From contig CAZFHP010000053.1 of NCBI GenBank assembly GCA_964519365.1, forward strand, positions 1 to 10,451: a stretch of DNA of 10,451 nt. Direction: 5' to 3'. Below the pieces are notes generated by a model that worked only from the letters and a program-made list of their open reading frames with translations, did no database searches and was not told where the DNA came from. The first letter of the stretch is position 1, and each line of letters opens with the position of its first letter. This DNA is from CAZFHP01 sp964519365. GTDB lineage: Bacteria > Babelota > Babeliae > Babelales > RVW-14. This document shows positions 1-7,238 of the stretch, one piece after another. Position numbers and translations under genes: made by a program.

Positions 1-1071
1 TTATAGCTTCCGACAAAAGCGATCATGGCGCCGTTATCTGTGCAAAACTTAGGTGGGGGTGAATAAAAAGTCTTGTTATGTTTTGCGCATAAATTTTCAA
101 GACGACCAGTTAAATATTTGTTACAAGCGCCGCCGCCGCCAANNNNNNNNNNTGAAAACAAGCTGTATGTTTTTTTCGAAAATATCAGCGATACACACGA
201 GAAGCGAACTGGCAACTTGTTGCTGGAGCTTAAGTGTTATTTTTTCTTTGATTGGTCCTGCGTGCAAATCATAAGCGCCCATTTTTACTAAATGATAGAG
301 TACAGCTGTTTTTAAACCAGAAAAACTAAACATAATTTCTTTATTTTTGTTTTTTGTGCGAGGATAAGAAAAGAAATCTGTAAAGTTTACTTCACGAGCC
401 ATTTTTTCTATAACGGCTCCGCCAGGGTAACCGAAGCCAAGAATCTTGGCGATCTTATCAAATGCTTCGCCTGTAGCATCGTCAAGGGTTTGCCCTAATA
501 ACTCATACTTTCCAAAATCTTTGACGAGATACAGAGCTGTGTGCCCACCTGAGGCAACTAAGCTTATATGGGGGAACGGGATATCTGTATTTACTGTGTT
601 ATCGTTTTGTAAAAACGACGAGAAAATATGGCCTTCTAGATGGTTAATCCCAATAAGTTTTTTGTTAGCAGCCCATGAAAGTGCTTTGGCAAAGCAGATG
701 CCAATAAGAAGAGAACCTACTAAGCCAGGCTTGTGTGTAACGGCAATAGCATCGATATGTTTGAGTGTTATATCTGTTTGGGATGTTATGCTTGCTTGTT
801 CGAGAGCACGAGCAACGATAACGTCAATCTTTTCAAGCTGCGAACGTGATGCAATTTCGGGGACAACGCCTCCGTACTTTTCGTGTTCTTTGATTTGTGA
901 AAAGAGTTCGCTTGCAAGAACTTTATTTTGTTGGACATCAAAAACAGCAGCCCCTGTTTCGTCACATGATGTTTCGATGCCCAATATATACTTTGACTTA
1001 AACCCTTCGAGACGCTCCCCTTCGACGAGCTCAGGGTCGCCCTCAGGGCGAACGGGAAGAGTGTTTTTCAC
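1..1071 (-). CDS. tsaD: tRNA N6-threonylcarbamoyladenosine transferase TsaD (partial, interrupted by assembly gap)
   Basis: TsaD transfers the threonylcarbamoyl group onto A37 of ANN-decoding tRNAs in the cytoplasm, working with TsaB and TsaE. Visible family marks are ILGIETSCDET (residues 29-39), the metal-binding pair H144/H148 in NHLEGH, VASGGHT (172-178), GEAFDKIAK (201-209) and FSFSGLKTA (248-256). Beyond the N run, bases 1-142 encode the C-terminal part in another frame, with GGGGACNKYL and CTDNGAMIA, whose Asp (bases 36-38) is the third metal ligand. The C-terminus lies off the left edge. The start is a GTG at 1069-1071 behind a GAAAGGA ribosome-binding site with 5-base spacing; the nearby ATG at 1073-1075 is out of frame and stops quickly. 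Residues 6-23 come from an inserted repeat; removing them gives MKNTL-FKSKYILGIETSC, a normal TsaD N-terminus. It lies 66 bases after rho and is probably co-transcribed with it. The identity is very secure. Confidence 0.95.
143..152. other. Assembly gap (10 N) inside tsaD
   Basis: Ten undetermined bases split tsaD. Codons on the N-terminal side begin at positions divisible by 3, while the C-terminal part (GGGGACNKYL onward) is in a different phase. The true missing length must therefore be a multiple of 3 if the gene is intact, which 10 is not. From my recollection of the TsaD family, about 10-12 residues are expected between the helix ending IQLVF and the conserved GGVAAN motif, suggesting roughly 30-36 missing bases. 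The gap abuts a run of four GGC codons, a possible cause of the assembly break. This is an artefact and not evidence for a frameshifted gene. Confidence 0.9.
1003..1056 (-). repeat. 54-base GC-rich palindromic repeat inserted in frame in tsaD
   Basis: The segment holds two adjacent near-identical 15-mers (CCCTTCGAGACGCTC at 1003-1017 and CCCTTCGACGAGCTC at 1018-1032). They are followed by overlapping palindromes: AGGG-TCG-CCCT at 1033-1043 and CGCCCT-C-AGGGCG at 1038-1050. Read in the tsaD frame it encodes 18 residues ending ELVEG-ERLEG. It is much richer in G+C than the surrounding gene, and its excision restores a normal TsaD N-terminus. It resembles the dispersed palindromic sequences (core like CCTTCGACNAGCTCAGG...GAACGG) seen in many environmental bacterial genomes, whose translations give peptides such as PELVEG. 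In concept it parallels the Rickettsia palindromic elements that insert in frame. Family assignment is from memory; the boundaries may be off by a few bases. Confidence 0.75.
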
Positions 1072-1137
1072 ACATGTCCTTTCAGAAAGGAGTTTTCTGG
1101 CAACTCTGGGAGGAATTTTCTGTCAACGGTGCGGGGG

Positions 1138-2718
1138 TTACTGTGAGCGTTTCTTTTTAAACATAAGCTCCCAGAATTCTTGATTTGTTTTCGTTTTGCG
1201 CATTTTGTCTATCAAGAATTCCATGCTGTCGATAGTACTCATAGTTGACAAGAACTTCTGTAAAACCCAAATATTTTTAACTGCTTTTTCTGGAAGCATA
1301 AGGTCTTCTCGTCGTGTTCCTGATTGTATGATATCAAAAGCAGGGTAAATACGTTTATTGGAAAGTTTTCTTGTCAGGTGAATTTCCATGTTACCGGTTC
1401 CCTTAAATTCTTCGAAGATAACTTCGTCCATACGAGAACCAGTTTCTACTAGAGCTGTTGCCATAATTGTTAACGAACCGCCTTCTTCGACATTTCGAGC
1501 AGCTCCAAAGAATCGTTTTGGTCGTTGCAGAGCATTTGCGTCAATACCACCGGTAAGAACTTTTCCTGAAGATGGTGCAAGTGTATTGTAAGCACGAGCA
1601 AGTCGGGTTAAAGAATCAAGCAAAATAACTACATCTTGGCCTGATTCAACTAAGCGTTTTGCTTTTTCTAGAACAATTTCTGCAACTTGAACGTGACGAG
1701 TTGCATATTCGTCAAACGTTGAGCTTACAACTTCAGTATCAACGGAACGAACCATGTCTGTAACTTCTTCGGGACGTTCGTCAATAAGAAGAAGTGTTAC
1801 AATTGTTTCCGGATTATTTTTCAAAATAGTATTAGCTATTTGTTTGAGTAACGCGGTTTTACCTGTTTTTGGTGGAGCGACAATTAATCCTCGTTGGCCC
1901 TTACCAATTGGGGTGAGAAGGTCCATAATTCGTGTTGAAATAATATTAGGATCGCCTTCAAGATTAAATTTTTCATCAGGAAAGAGTGGCGTTAAGTTTT
2001 CAAAAACGGTTTTTTTGATAGAAGCCGATGGTGTTTTATAATTAACGTTATCGACTCGTTGTAATGCAAAATATTTTTCTCCTGATTTGGGCTTTCTGAT
2101 TGTTCCCTTGATTACATCCCCTGTTCGCAAGCCGAAACGTTTTATGTGCATAGGAGAAACATAGATATCGTCTGGCCCTGGAACATAATTAAATTTTGCT
2201 GATCGCAAAAATCCAAAACCATCAGGAAGCCTTTCTAAAAGGCCTTCGCCAAATATATCAATCTTTTTTTCTGACTGTGATTCTAAAATTTTGTAAATAA
2301 TTTCTTGTTTTTTTAAAGAGCTTGTATTAGAAAGGCCTATTTTTTCCGCATAAGCTATAAGTTCGGTGATGCCCATGCTTTTAAGCTCTTGAACATTTAT
2401 TGATTGATTAGGTCCATTGTTTGGGGAGGTGTTTGTTGAGGTTTGAGGGGGCCTTTGTTGTTTTTGTTTCGCATGCCGATCTTTATATTTTTTGTCTTGG
2501 GAAACTGTAGACTTCGGCATTTCTTTTTTTTGTACATCTTTATCTTGAGGTGTCGCTTTTTTTTCTACAGGCTTATTTGTTGTTTTAGGTACTTGTTTGT
2601 CCTGTGTTTTCTCATGTGGACTTTCGGGCTGTTTTTTGCGTGGCTGTTCTGGATCTATCTTTTTTTGGTTCATATTTTTTTTACCCCCGGGACCAGTATT
2701 ATTTGTTTTCTTTATCAT
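1138..2718 (-). CDS. rho: Transcription termination factor Rho with long N-terminal Lys/Gln/Pro-rich extension
   Basis: Rho is the hexameric RNA-dependent ATPase that translocates along untranslated RNA and releases RNA polymerase. The 526-residue protein shows the Rho N-terminal helical domain (about 107-145), the RNA-binding cold-shock-like domain (about 153-228, with DGFGFLR) and the RecA-type motor. The motor has Walker A APPKTGKT (281-288), catalytic Glu in LIDERPEE (311-318), Walker B DVVILLDS (362-369), the R-loop region GGIDANALQRPKRFFGAARN and an arginine finger in SGTRRED (467-472). All key residues are present. The first roughly 105 residues are a charged, low-complexity, probably disordered tract rich in K, Q, P, T and N; E. 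coli Rho (419 residues) lacks it. The ATG at 2716-2718 has only a weak ribosome-binding site; an internal ATG at 2671-2673 (residue 16), behind a GGGGG tract, is a possible alternative start. It lies 70 bases after secF and 66 before tsaD, in a probable operon. Confidence 0.97.
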   Translation of the reverse strand: MIKKTNNTGPGGKKNMNQKKIDPEQPRKKQPESPHEKTQDKQVPKTTNKPVEKKATPQDKDVQKKEMPKSTVSQDKKYKDRHAKQKQQRPPQTSTNTSPNNGPNQSINVQELKSMGITELIAYAEKIGLSNTSSLKKQEIIYKILESQSEKKIDIFGEGLLERLPDGFGFLRSAKFNYVPGPDDIYVSPMHIKRFGLRTGDVIKGTIRKPKSGEKYFALQRVDNVNYKTPSASIKKTVFENLTPLFPDEKFNLEGDPNIISTRIMDLLTPIGKGQRGLIVAPPKTGKTALLKQIANTILKNNPETIVTLLLIDERPEEVTDMVRSVDTEVVSSTFDEYATRHVQVAEIVLEKAKRLVESGQDVVILLDSLTRLARAYNTLAPSSGKVLTGGIDANALQRPKRFFGAARNVEEGGSLTIMATALVETGSRMDEVIFEEFKGTGNMEIHLTRKLSNKRIYPAFDIIQSGTRREDLMLPEKAVKNIWVLQKFLSTMSTIDSMEFLIDKMRKTKTNQEFWELMFKKKRSQ

Positions 2719-2788
2719 AAATTATCTTTTATTTTTTTCATAAAACGTGTATCAAAAATGTAATTGGGCAATAGTGTATTTTATATTT

Positions 2789-3724
2789 TTATGAGTGTGA
2801 GACGAGTGTTTTTTTTGCGATCATCTTTTTTTTAATACCAAGCATTACAACACTTGCTATGTAAATAGATGAGTATGTTCCCATAACAACACCTAGACAC
2901 ATTACTTGCGATAAGCTTCGGAGAGTTTCTCCTCCGAGAAGCAAAATTGCCATAAGTGCTAAAAAGGTCGAGATACTTGTCAAAATTGTTCGAGTTAATG
3001 TTTGGTTAATACTTACATTAACAATGTCATCGGCTGATGCATCACGCATTTTTTTGAAATTGCCACGAATTTTATTGAAAATGACAATTGTGTCGTTAAG
3101 CGAGTAGCCGAGCACAGCTAAAACTGCTGCCAAAATATTAAGTGAAACCGGTTCTCCTGTTATAAGCAAAAATATAAGAACCATAAGAATATCGTGTAAA
3201 AGAGCAACAATAGCACCAAGACCAAAACTAAACTCTGATCGTATCGCAATATACAAAAGTAAGATTATAAGCGATAAAAAAACGGCTTTGATGGCATTCC
3301 ATTTTGTGTCTTTTCCAACGTCTGGGCCAACCCATTCTATGTTGTTAACACGTGCTTTATTGTTTTGAATGTTTTTATTAAGTGTTGTTACAATTTTTTC
3401 TTCTAAGTTGCTGTCTGTGTTTTTACTTCCTGTGTTGCTTATGCGAATAAAGAATTCGTTTTTACTAGTGCCAATTTCTTGGATGATAGCGTCTTTCCAA
3501 CCACCTTGGCTCATAACACTTCGAAGTTCTGCTACTTTGAGAGGTTGTTCAAACGCAACTCTAATTTCAACACCACCAGTAAAACTAATATGATACGCAA
3601 AACCACCTTTTATAAAGTATGTCCCTACACCTAAAACAAGAAGCGAAATAGAAACAATAAGGGCGATAGATTGATACTTTAAAAAATTAAAACGGTAACG
3701 CGTTGGTCCAGAAGAAGCTTGCAT
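2789..3724 (-). CDS. secF: Protein translocase subunit SecF
   Basis: SecF forms the SecDF membrane complex, which uses the proton gradient to pull exported proteins through SecYEG. The 311-residue protein has the family layout: TM1 (about 18-38), a periplasmic domain opening with ISFTGGVEI (46-54), the VGPDVGKD motif (132-139), then five further membrane segments (about 145-161, 168-188, 194-210, 248-265, 272-297). The signature LGYSLNDTIVIFNKIR (205-220) carries the conserved Asp211. The ATG start at 3722-3724 follows a GGAGA ribosome-binding site. secD, normally immediately upstream or fused, is not in the window: the upstream neighbour is rpmA, 49 bases away, and the downstream neighbour is rho, 70 bases away. 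SecD is presumably encoded elsewhere. The exported ankyrin proteins to the right would be clients of this pathway. Confidence 0.96.
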   Translation of the reverse strand: MQASSGPTRYRFNFLKYQSIALIVSISLLVLGVGTYFIKGGFAYHISFTGGVEIRVAFEQPLKVAELRSVMSQGGWKDAIIQEIGTSKNEFFIRISNTGSKNTDSNLEEKIVTTLNKNIQNNKARVNNIEWVGPDVGKDTKWNAIKAVFLSLIILLLYIAIRSEFSFGLGAIVALLHDILMVLIFLLITGEPVSLNILAAVLAVLGYSLNDTIVIFNKIRGNFKKMRDASADDIVNVSINQTLTRTILTSISTFLALMAILLLGGETLRSLSQVMCLGVVMGTYSSIYIASVVMLGIKKKMIAKKTLVSHS

Positions 3725-3773
3725 TATCTCTCCAAATGATTAATACCATACATATAAACAATTAACTAGCAAA

Positions 3774-4046
3774 TTAATGAGATTCAGAAAGATTTTCGGG
3801 CAAAATAGAAACATACTTTTTCCCTCGAAAACCTTTGTAAAATTTTACAAATCCGTTTATGACAGCAAATAGTGTATCGTCAGAGCCACGCATGACGCCT
3901 TTACCCGGATAAATACGAGTTCCTCGCTGGCGAACTAAAATATTCCCAGAAAGAACCCTTTGCCCATCAAAACGTTTGCAACCTAGCCGTTTACTATGAC
4001 TATCACGACCATTACTCGTCGAACCGCCACTTTTACTCGTTGCCAT
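3774..4046 (-). CDS. rpmA: 50S ribosomal protein L27
   Basis: L27 sits near the peptidyl-transferase centre of the large ribosomal subunit, where its flexible N-terminus reaches toward the tRNA ends. The 90-residue product matches the family in length and sequence: a short N-terminal tail (MATSKSGGST), NGRDS (12-16), SKRLGCKRFDGQ (18-29), GNILVRQRGTRIYPG (34-48), then DDTLFAVINGFVKF. No N-terminal leader of the Firmicute type that needs protease cleavage is seen. The ATG follows a strong GAGGA ribosome-binding site at about 6 bases. rplU (L21), the usual partner just upstream, is absent; polA occupies that position. A promoter directly after the polA stop suggests rpmA heads the rpmA-secF-rho-tsaD transcript. 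Confidence 0.97.
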   Translation of the reverse strand: MATSKSGGSTSNGRDSHSKRLGCKRFDGQRVLSGNILVRQRGTRIYPGKGVMRGSDDTLFAVINGFVKFYKGFRGKKYVSILPENLSESH

Positions 4047-4141
4047 TGATCATCCTCGTATGTATAAACATAAAGTTAAATTAATCTAGAATTTTCAAAA
4101 AGACGTAATTCAAAACTACTAAAAAATTACTTAATGGATTC

Positions 4142-4170
4142 ATTATCCTATGTTTTTTTACAAAAGTCAA
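4142..4170 (-). promoter_or_regulatory. Sigma70-type promoter for rpmA-secF-rho-tsaD
   Basis: On the minus strand, TTGACT (4170-4165) and GATAAT (4147-4142) are separated by exactly 17 bases, each matching the consensus at 5 of 6 positions. The promoter starts three bases after the polA stop and predicts a transcript start near 4135, giving a leader of about 90 bases before the rpmA ATG. It is the best promoter match I found. It implies that rpmA and the genes after it do not depend on polA transcription. Confidence 0.55.
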
Positions 4171-4173
4171 AAG

Positions 4174-6921
4174 CTATTTTGTAATCGCTCCCCAATTTTT
4201 GCCGGATCGTATGTCAATTGTTAACGAAATGGGCCATGAGACGACGTTTTCCATTTCTTTTTTGAGCATTTTTTTTACGATAGAAATTTCTTTCGTTGGG
4301 ACTTCGAGTATTAATTCATCGTGAATTTGTAAAACAATTGACGCTTCAAGTTTTTCTTTGTGTAATGCTTGTGTGATATTAAGCATGGCTATTTTCATGA
4401 TATCGGCTTCTGTCGCTTGAACCGGTGTGTTAACGGCTAGGCGTTTGCCCAACTCATAACGTGCACGATTTTTTTCTTTGATTTCAGGGATCCATCGTCG
4501 CCTGCCCCATAAGCTTTCGACGTATCCGTGCTCTTCTGTGGTTTTAATTGTTTTTTCGATCCATTGCGCAACGTTTGGATAGTGTTCGAAATAGGCTTGG
4601 ATAAATTCTTTAGCAACGCTTGGTTTGACCTGTAATTCTTTTGATAGACCGTAGGGCGTTTGTCCGTAAATAACACTAAAGTTTATACGCTTTCCTATTT
4701 GGCGTTGTTCCTGTGTGACTTTTTCTTCTGGGATATTAAAAATTTGAGACGCTGTTTGTACATGTACATCTTTATTTCCAAGAAACGCATTGGTAAGATT
4801 TTTGTCTCCTGACATGTGTGCTAAAATACGTAATTGCATTTGTGAATAATCAGCTGATACAAATTCATAACCGTGTGAAGCAACAAATGCTTCACGTATA
4901 GCGACGCCGTAATCGCCGTAAGCTGGGATGTTTTGAAGATTGGGGTCAGAGCTCGAAAGCCGTCCAGTAGCTGTCATCGTTTGACTAAACGATGTATGAA
5001 TTCGCTTTGTTTTTTTGTTAATAGCTTTGGGTAAAGGGTCGATATAGGTATTTTTAAGTTTTGCCAGTTCTCGATATTCTACAATAAGATTGGGCACAGG
5101 ATGTTGTTTGCCTAGTTCAAGCAATACTTCACGATCTGTTGATCTGCTACCCTTTGCGCTTTCTCTCGGTGCCGGTAAGCCAAGATATTCAAAGAGTAAG
5201 ATTTCGATTTGCTTAGGCGAATTAAGATTAATTGTTTTGCCTGAGATTTTTTGTTTGCCAATGGGTAGCGCTGCAAAAATTTTTGTTTCGATGTTTTTAA
5301 GTTTGTGTGTAATTTTTTCACCAGTTGCGTTTAAAATTTCAGGGTCTAACAAGATTCCTTTTTTTTCCATAGCAAGCAATACTTCATGAAATGGCATTTC
5401 GATCGTCTTAAAAAGTTTTTTAAGCGCAGGTTCTTTTTCAAAATCTTTTTCAAGAACTTTTTTAAGTTTGAGTGTTTGCAGAGCATCATGTGCGCCGTAT
5501 TCTGCCCCGTCTTCTATTGGGACTTCGGCAAACGTTTTATACTTTTTTTTGACAATATCTTTGAATTTAACCATAGGCTCTTTTAAATATTTTTGCGAAA
5601 GATCTTTAAGATTAATTTTTTGCCATGCTTGCCGGAGTAAGTTTGCGGCAATTATAGTGTCGAAATCAACTCCTTGGAGTTCAATGCCATATTGGTAAAG
5701 TACCAGCTCATCAAACTTTGCATGATGCAATGTCTTTTTTATAGTCTTTGATTCGAATAATGGCTTAAGAAGTTCAAGTGCTTCTTTAAATTTAACTTGT
5801 GCGTAGCGTTCGCTTTTTGGGTGTGCCAACGGGACATAAAATGCTTCTTTTGTATTGCTTGCACAAGAAAGCCCAACAAGCGTGTGTACTAACGGGTTAA
5901 CCCCTGTTGTTTCAGTATCAAGAGCGAAGTATTTATCTTTTTTTAGCTGTGCGATAAGTGCCTTAAGTTCAAGTGTATTTGTAACAACATGTAGTTTCCA
6001 ATTATTTGATTTGGTTTTTTCAAAGATTTCTTGTTGGTGTAATTCTTGGATTTTTGTGTGTTTCTTTTCTATTTCTTTTACAAGAGACTTAAAGCCCAGG
6101 TCTTTAAAAAAATTGATTGCTTTTGCTAAATTATTTTTGTCAAAATCGAGTTCTTTCTTTTTTATTCCCAATTTTATCGTGTGTAACAAGAAGAGCTTAT
6201 AACTTAAGTACGCATTATCTTTTTGATCTTCTAATAGTGTCTGTGTGCGCTTTTTCTCGATTTTACCTAAGTTTTTATAAAGATCGTCAAGAGAGTCAAA
6301 CTGTGTGACTAAGTCTAGAGCTGTTTTTTTACCAACACCTTTTACGCCTGGGATATTATCAGAGCTGTCGCCAAGTAACGAAAAATAAAACGGAACTTTT
6401 TCTGGGTCAAAGCCCTTTTCTTGTTTAAGCTCCTGTGCATCGATTATACGATCTTTAAACGGGTCGATAATCAAGATATTCTTGTCTGTTAAAAGTTGGG
6501 ACATATCTTTGTCTGCAGATATTATTACAGTTTGTTTGTCTTTGTTTTCTTTTGCCAAAGATGCGATCAGATCATCTGCTTCGTAGCCTGTTTTTGCGAC
6601 AGAGCACATGTTAATAAGCTCGATAAATTTTATGATATCTTCTTTCTGTATGAATAAATCGCTTGGTGGTTCAGGTCTGGTTGCTTTATATGCTTCGTAT
6701 TCTTTCTTCCGTTGGGTTGGGCCCTTGCTATCCCAGACGATAGCTATTTGTTGTGGGTCATATTCTTTGATTATTTTGTTAAGTGTACGGCAAAAAGCAT
6801 ACGTTGCATGTGTAGGCTTGCCGTCTGGTGTGTGTAATGGGGGCAGGGCGAAGTATGAACGATAGAGAAAATAAGAGCCATCGATAAGAAAAAGCGCATC
6901 TTTTTTTATTTTTGACTTCAC
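4174..6921 (-). CDS. polA: DNA polymerase I (5' nuclease, 3'-5' exonuclease and polymerase domains)
   Basis: DNA polymerase I processes Okazaki fragments and fills repair gaps. With the chosen start the protein has 915 residues, close to E. coli's 928. The 5' nuclease (1-about 290) has LIDGSY, YEADD (113-117), SADKD (135-139) and LGDSSDNIPG (183-192). The proofreading domain (about 308-495) keeps D335/E337 in DTETTG, D404 and YGAHD (475-479), so it looks active, although the usual ExoII Asn is His400. The polymerase has motif A DYSQMQLRI (691-699), motif B with K744, F748 and Y752, and motif C HDE (867-869). Motif A has Gln696 where E. coli has the steric-gate Glu710. I prefer the GTG at 6919-6921, which follows AGAAAGG by 8 bases; an in-frame GTG at 6952-6954 would add 11 residues but has no clear ribosome-binding site and leaves almost no leader after the likely promoter. 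Confidence 0.97.
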   Translation of the reverse strand: MKSKIKKDALFLIDGSYFLYRSYFALPPLHTPDGKPTHATYAFCRTLNKIIKEYDPQQIAIVWDSKGPTQRKKEYEAYKATRPEPPSDLFIQKEDIIKFIELINMCSVAKTGYEADDLIASLAKENKDKQTVIISADKDMSQLLTDKNILIIDPFKDRIIDAQELKQEKGFDPEKVPFYFSLLGDSSDNIPGVKGVGKKTALDLVTQFDSLDDLYKNLGKIEKKRTQTLLEDQKDNAYLSYKLFLLHTIKLGIKKKELDFDKNNLAKAINFFKDLGFKSLVKEIEKKHTKIQELHQQEIFEKTKSNNWKLHVVTNTLELKALIAQLKKDKYFALDTETTGVNPLVHTLVGLSCASNTKEAFYVPLAHPKSERYAQVKFKEALELLKPLFESKTIKKTLHHAKFDELVLYQYGIELQGVDFDTIIAANLLRQAWQKINLKDLSQKYLKEPMVKFKDIVKKKYKTFAEVPIEDGAEYGAHDALQTLKLKKVLEKDFEKEPALKKLFKTIEMPFHEVLLAMEKKGILLDPEILNATGEKITHKLKNIETKIFAALPIGKQKISGKTINLNSPKQIEILLFEYLGLPAPRESAKGSRSTDREVLLELGKQHPVPNLIVEYRELAKLKNTYIDPLPKAINKKTKRIHTSFSQTMTATGRLSSSDPNLQNIPAYGDYGVAIREAFVASHGYEFVSADYSQMQLRILAHMSGDKNLTNAFLGNKDVHVQTASQIFNIPEEKVTQEQRQIGKRINFSVIYGQTPYGLSKELQVKPSVAKEFIQAYFEHYPNVAQWIEKTIKTTEEHGYVESLWGRRRWIPEIKEKNRARYELGKRLAVNTPVQATEADIMKIAMLNITQALHKEKLEASIVLQIHDELILEVPTKEISIVKKMLKKEMENVVSWPISLTIDIRSGKNWGAITK

Positions 6922-6929
6922 AACAAAGA

Positions 6930-6936
6930 CCTTTCT
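6930..6936 (-). promoter_or_regulatory. Ribosome-binding site that decides the polA start
   Basis: AGAAAGG on the minus strand lies 8 bases before the GTG at 6919-6921. It favours that start over the upstream in-frame GTG at 6952-6954, which has no comparable site. Confidence 0.5.
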
Positions 6937-6968
6937 GTTATTATGACTGTCCACCTGATATTACCCAT

Positions 6969-6998
6969 AACGTATCAGCTAATTGCTTTTTTGTGCAA
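6969..6998 (-). promoter_or_regulatory. Candidate polA promoter
   Basis: On the minus strand, TTGCAC (6998-6993) and TACGTT (6974-6969) are 18 bases apart. The predicted transcript start near 6962 gives a leader of about 40 bases to the preferred polA start. The match is modest in an AT-rich background, so this is only suggestive. Confidence 0.25.
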
Positions 6999-7106
6999 CA
7001 ATAATTTTTGAAAATAAGCATAATCGGGCGAATTTTTTAGAAAATAATCGTCGAGAGGGGCAAATTAGGTGATTTTTAAGCGAAAAGGGCCTGTTTCTCG
7101 TGGTTT

Positions 7107-7135
7107 TTGACAAAGTAGCGATAAGGCTGTACTTT
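7107..7135 (+). promoter_or_regulatory. Candidate promoter for the ankyrin cluster
   Basis: A perfect -35 box TTGACA (7107-7112) is followed after 17 bases by TACTTT (7130-7135), which keeps the most important TA...T positions of the -10 box. Transcription would start near 7142, with a leader of about 97 bases to ank1. Both boxes overlap the arms of an inverted repeat, which suggests regulated expression. Confidence 0.4.
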
Positions 7136-7137
7136 GT
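7110..7137. repeat. Perfect 8-bp inverted repeat overlapping the ank1 promoter (operator-like)
   Basis: ACAAAGTA (7110-7117) and TACTTTGT (7130-7137) are exact reverse complements with a 12-base spacer. The arm centres are 20 bases apart, about two helical turns, as for a dimeric DNA-binding regulator. The left arm overlaps the -35 box and the right arm contains the -10 box, so a bound protein would block polymerase. It lies upstream of the predicted transcript start, so an RNA hairpin role is less likely. An 8-bp dyad of this spacing can occur by chance in 10 kb. Confidence 0.4.
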
Positions 7138-7228
7138 ATTTGTAATTAATTTTATGCGTTTTTAGTTTAAATTTGTGTAAACAAGCTGAGTGAGGGCTGC
7201 TTGCATAAAGGTTATTTGATAACTTAAT

Positions 7229-7233
7229 GGAGG
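7229..7233 (+). promoter_or_regulatory. Ribosome-binding site that decides the ank1 start
   Basis: GGAGG lies 5 bases before the ATG at 7239. It overlaps an in-frame upstream ATG (7227-7229), which therefore cannot use it; 7239 is the better start. The same arrangement recurs before ank2. Confidence 0.75.
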
Positions 7234-7238
7234 TTGCT

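Larger units (their letters stand above)
6922..7238. other. Divergent intergenic control region between polA and ank1
   Basis: About 317 bases carry no convincing gene. The region is AT-rich and holds a weak candidate polA promoter on the minus strand, a candidate ank1 promoter with an overlapping inverted repeat on the plus strand, and the ribosome-binding sites of both genes. The minus-strand open frame at 7076-7309 runs into the ank1 signal-peptide region, has no family resemblance and is treated as chance. I saw no tRNA, recognised riboswitch or strong terminator here. Confidence 0.7.

Noticed and set aside
121..142. Reading through the N run in the original frame to a stop at 121, giving a truncated TsaD ending in WRRRRL
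   Set aside because: Bases 1-142 in another frame encode the expected TsaD C-terminal motifs (GGGGACN, CTDNGAM), so the stop is an artefact of the gap length.
1084..1100. Hairpin CAGAAA-GGAGT-TTTCTG between rho and tsaD, considered as a terminator
   Set aside because: Short stem with no T-tract, lying just before the tsaD ribosome-binding site; the genes are probably co-transcribed.
446..1183. Plus-strand open frame of 245 codons opposite tsaD
   Set aside because: It is the shadow of tsaD; no family resemblance, and the minus-strand frame carries all TsaD motifs.
4105..4130. Inverted repeat GTAATT/AATTAC in the rpmA leader, considered as a polA terminator or L27 autoregulatory hairpin
   Set aside because: The stem is only 6 bp, AT-rich, with a 14-base loop; too weak to call.
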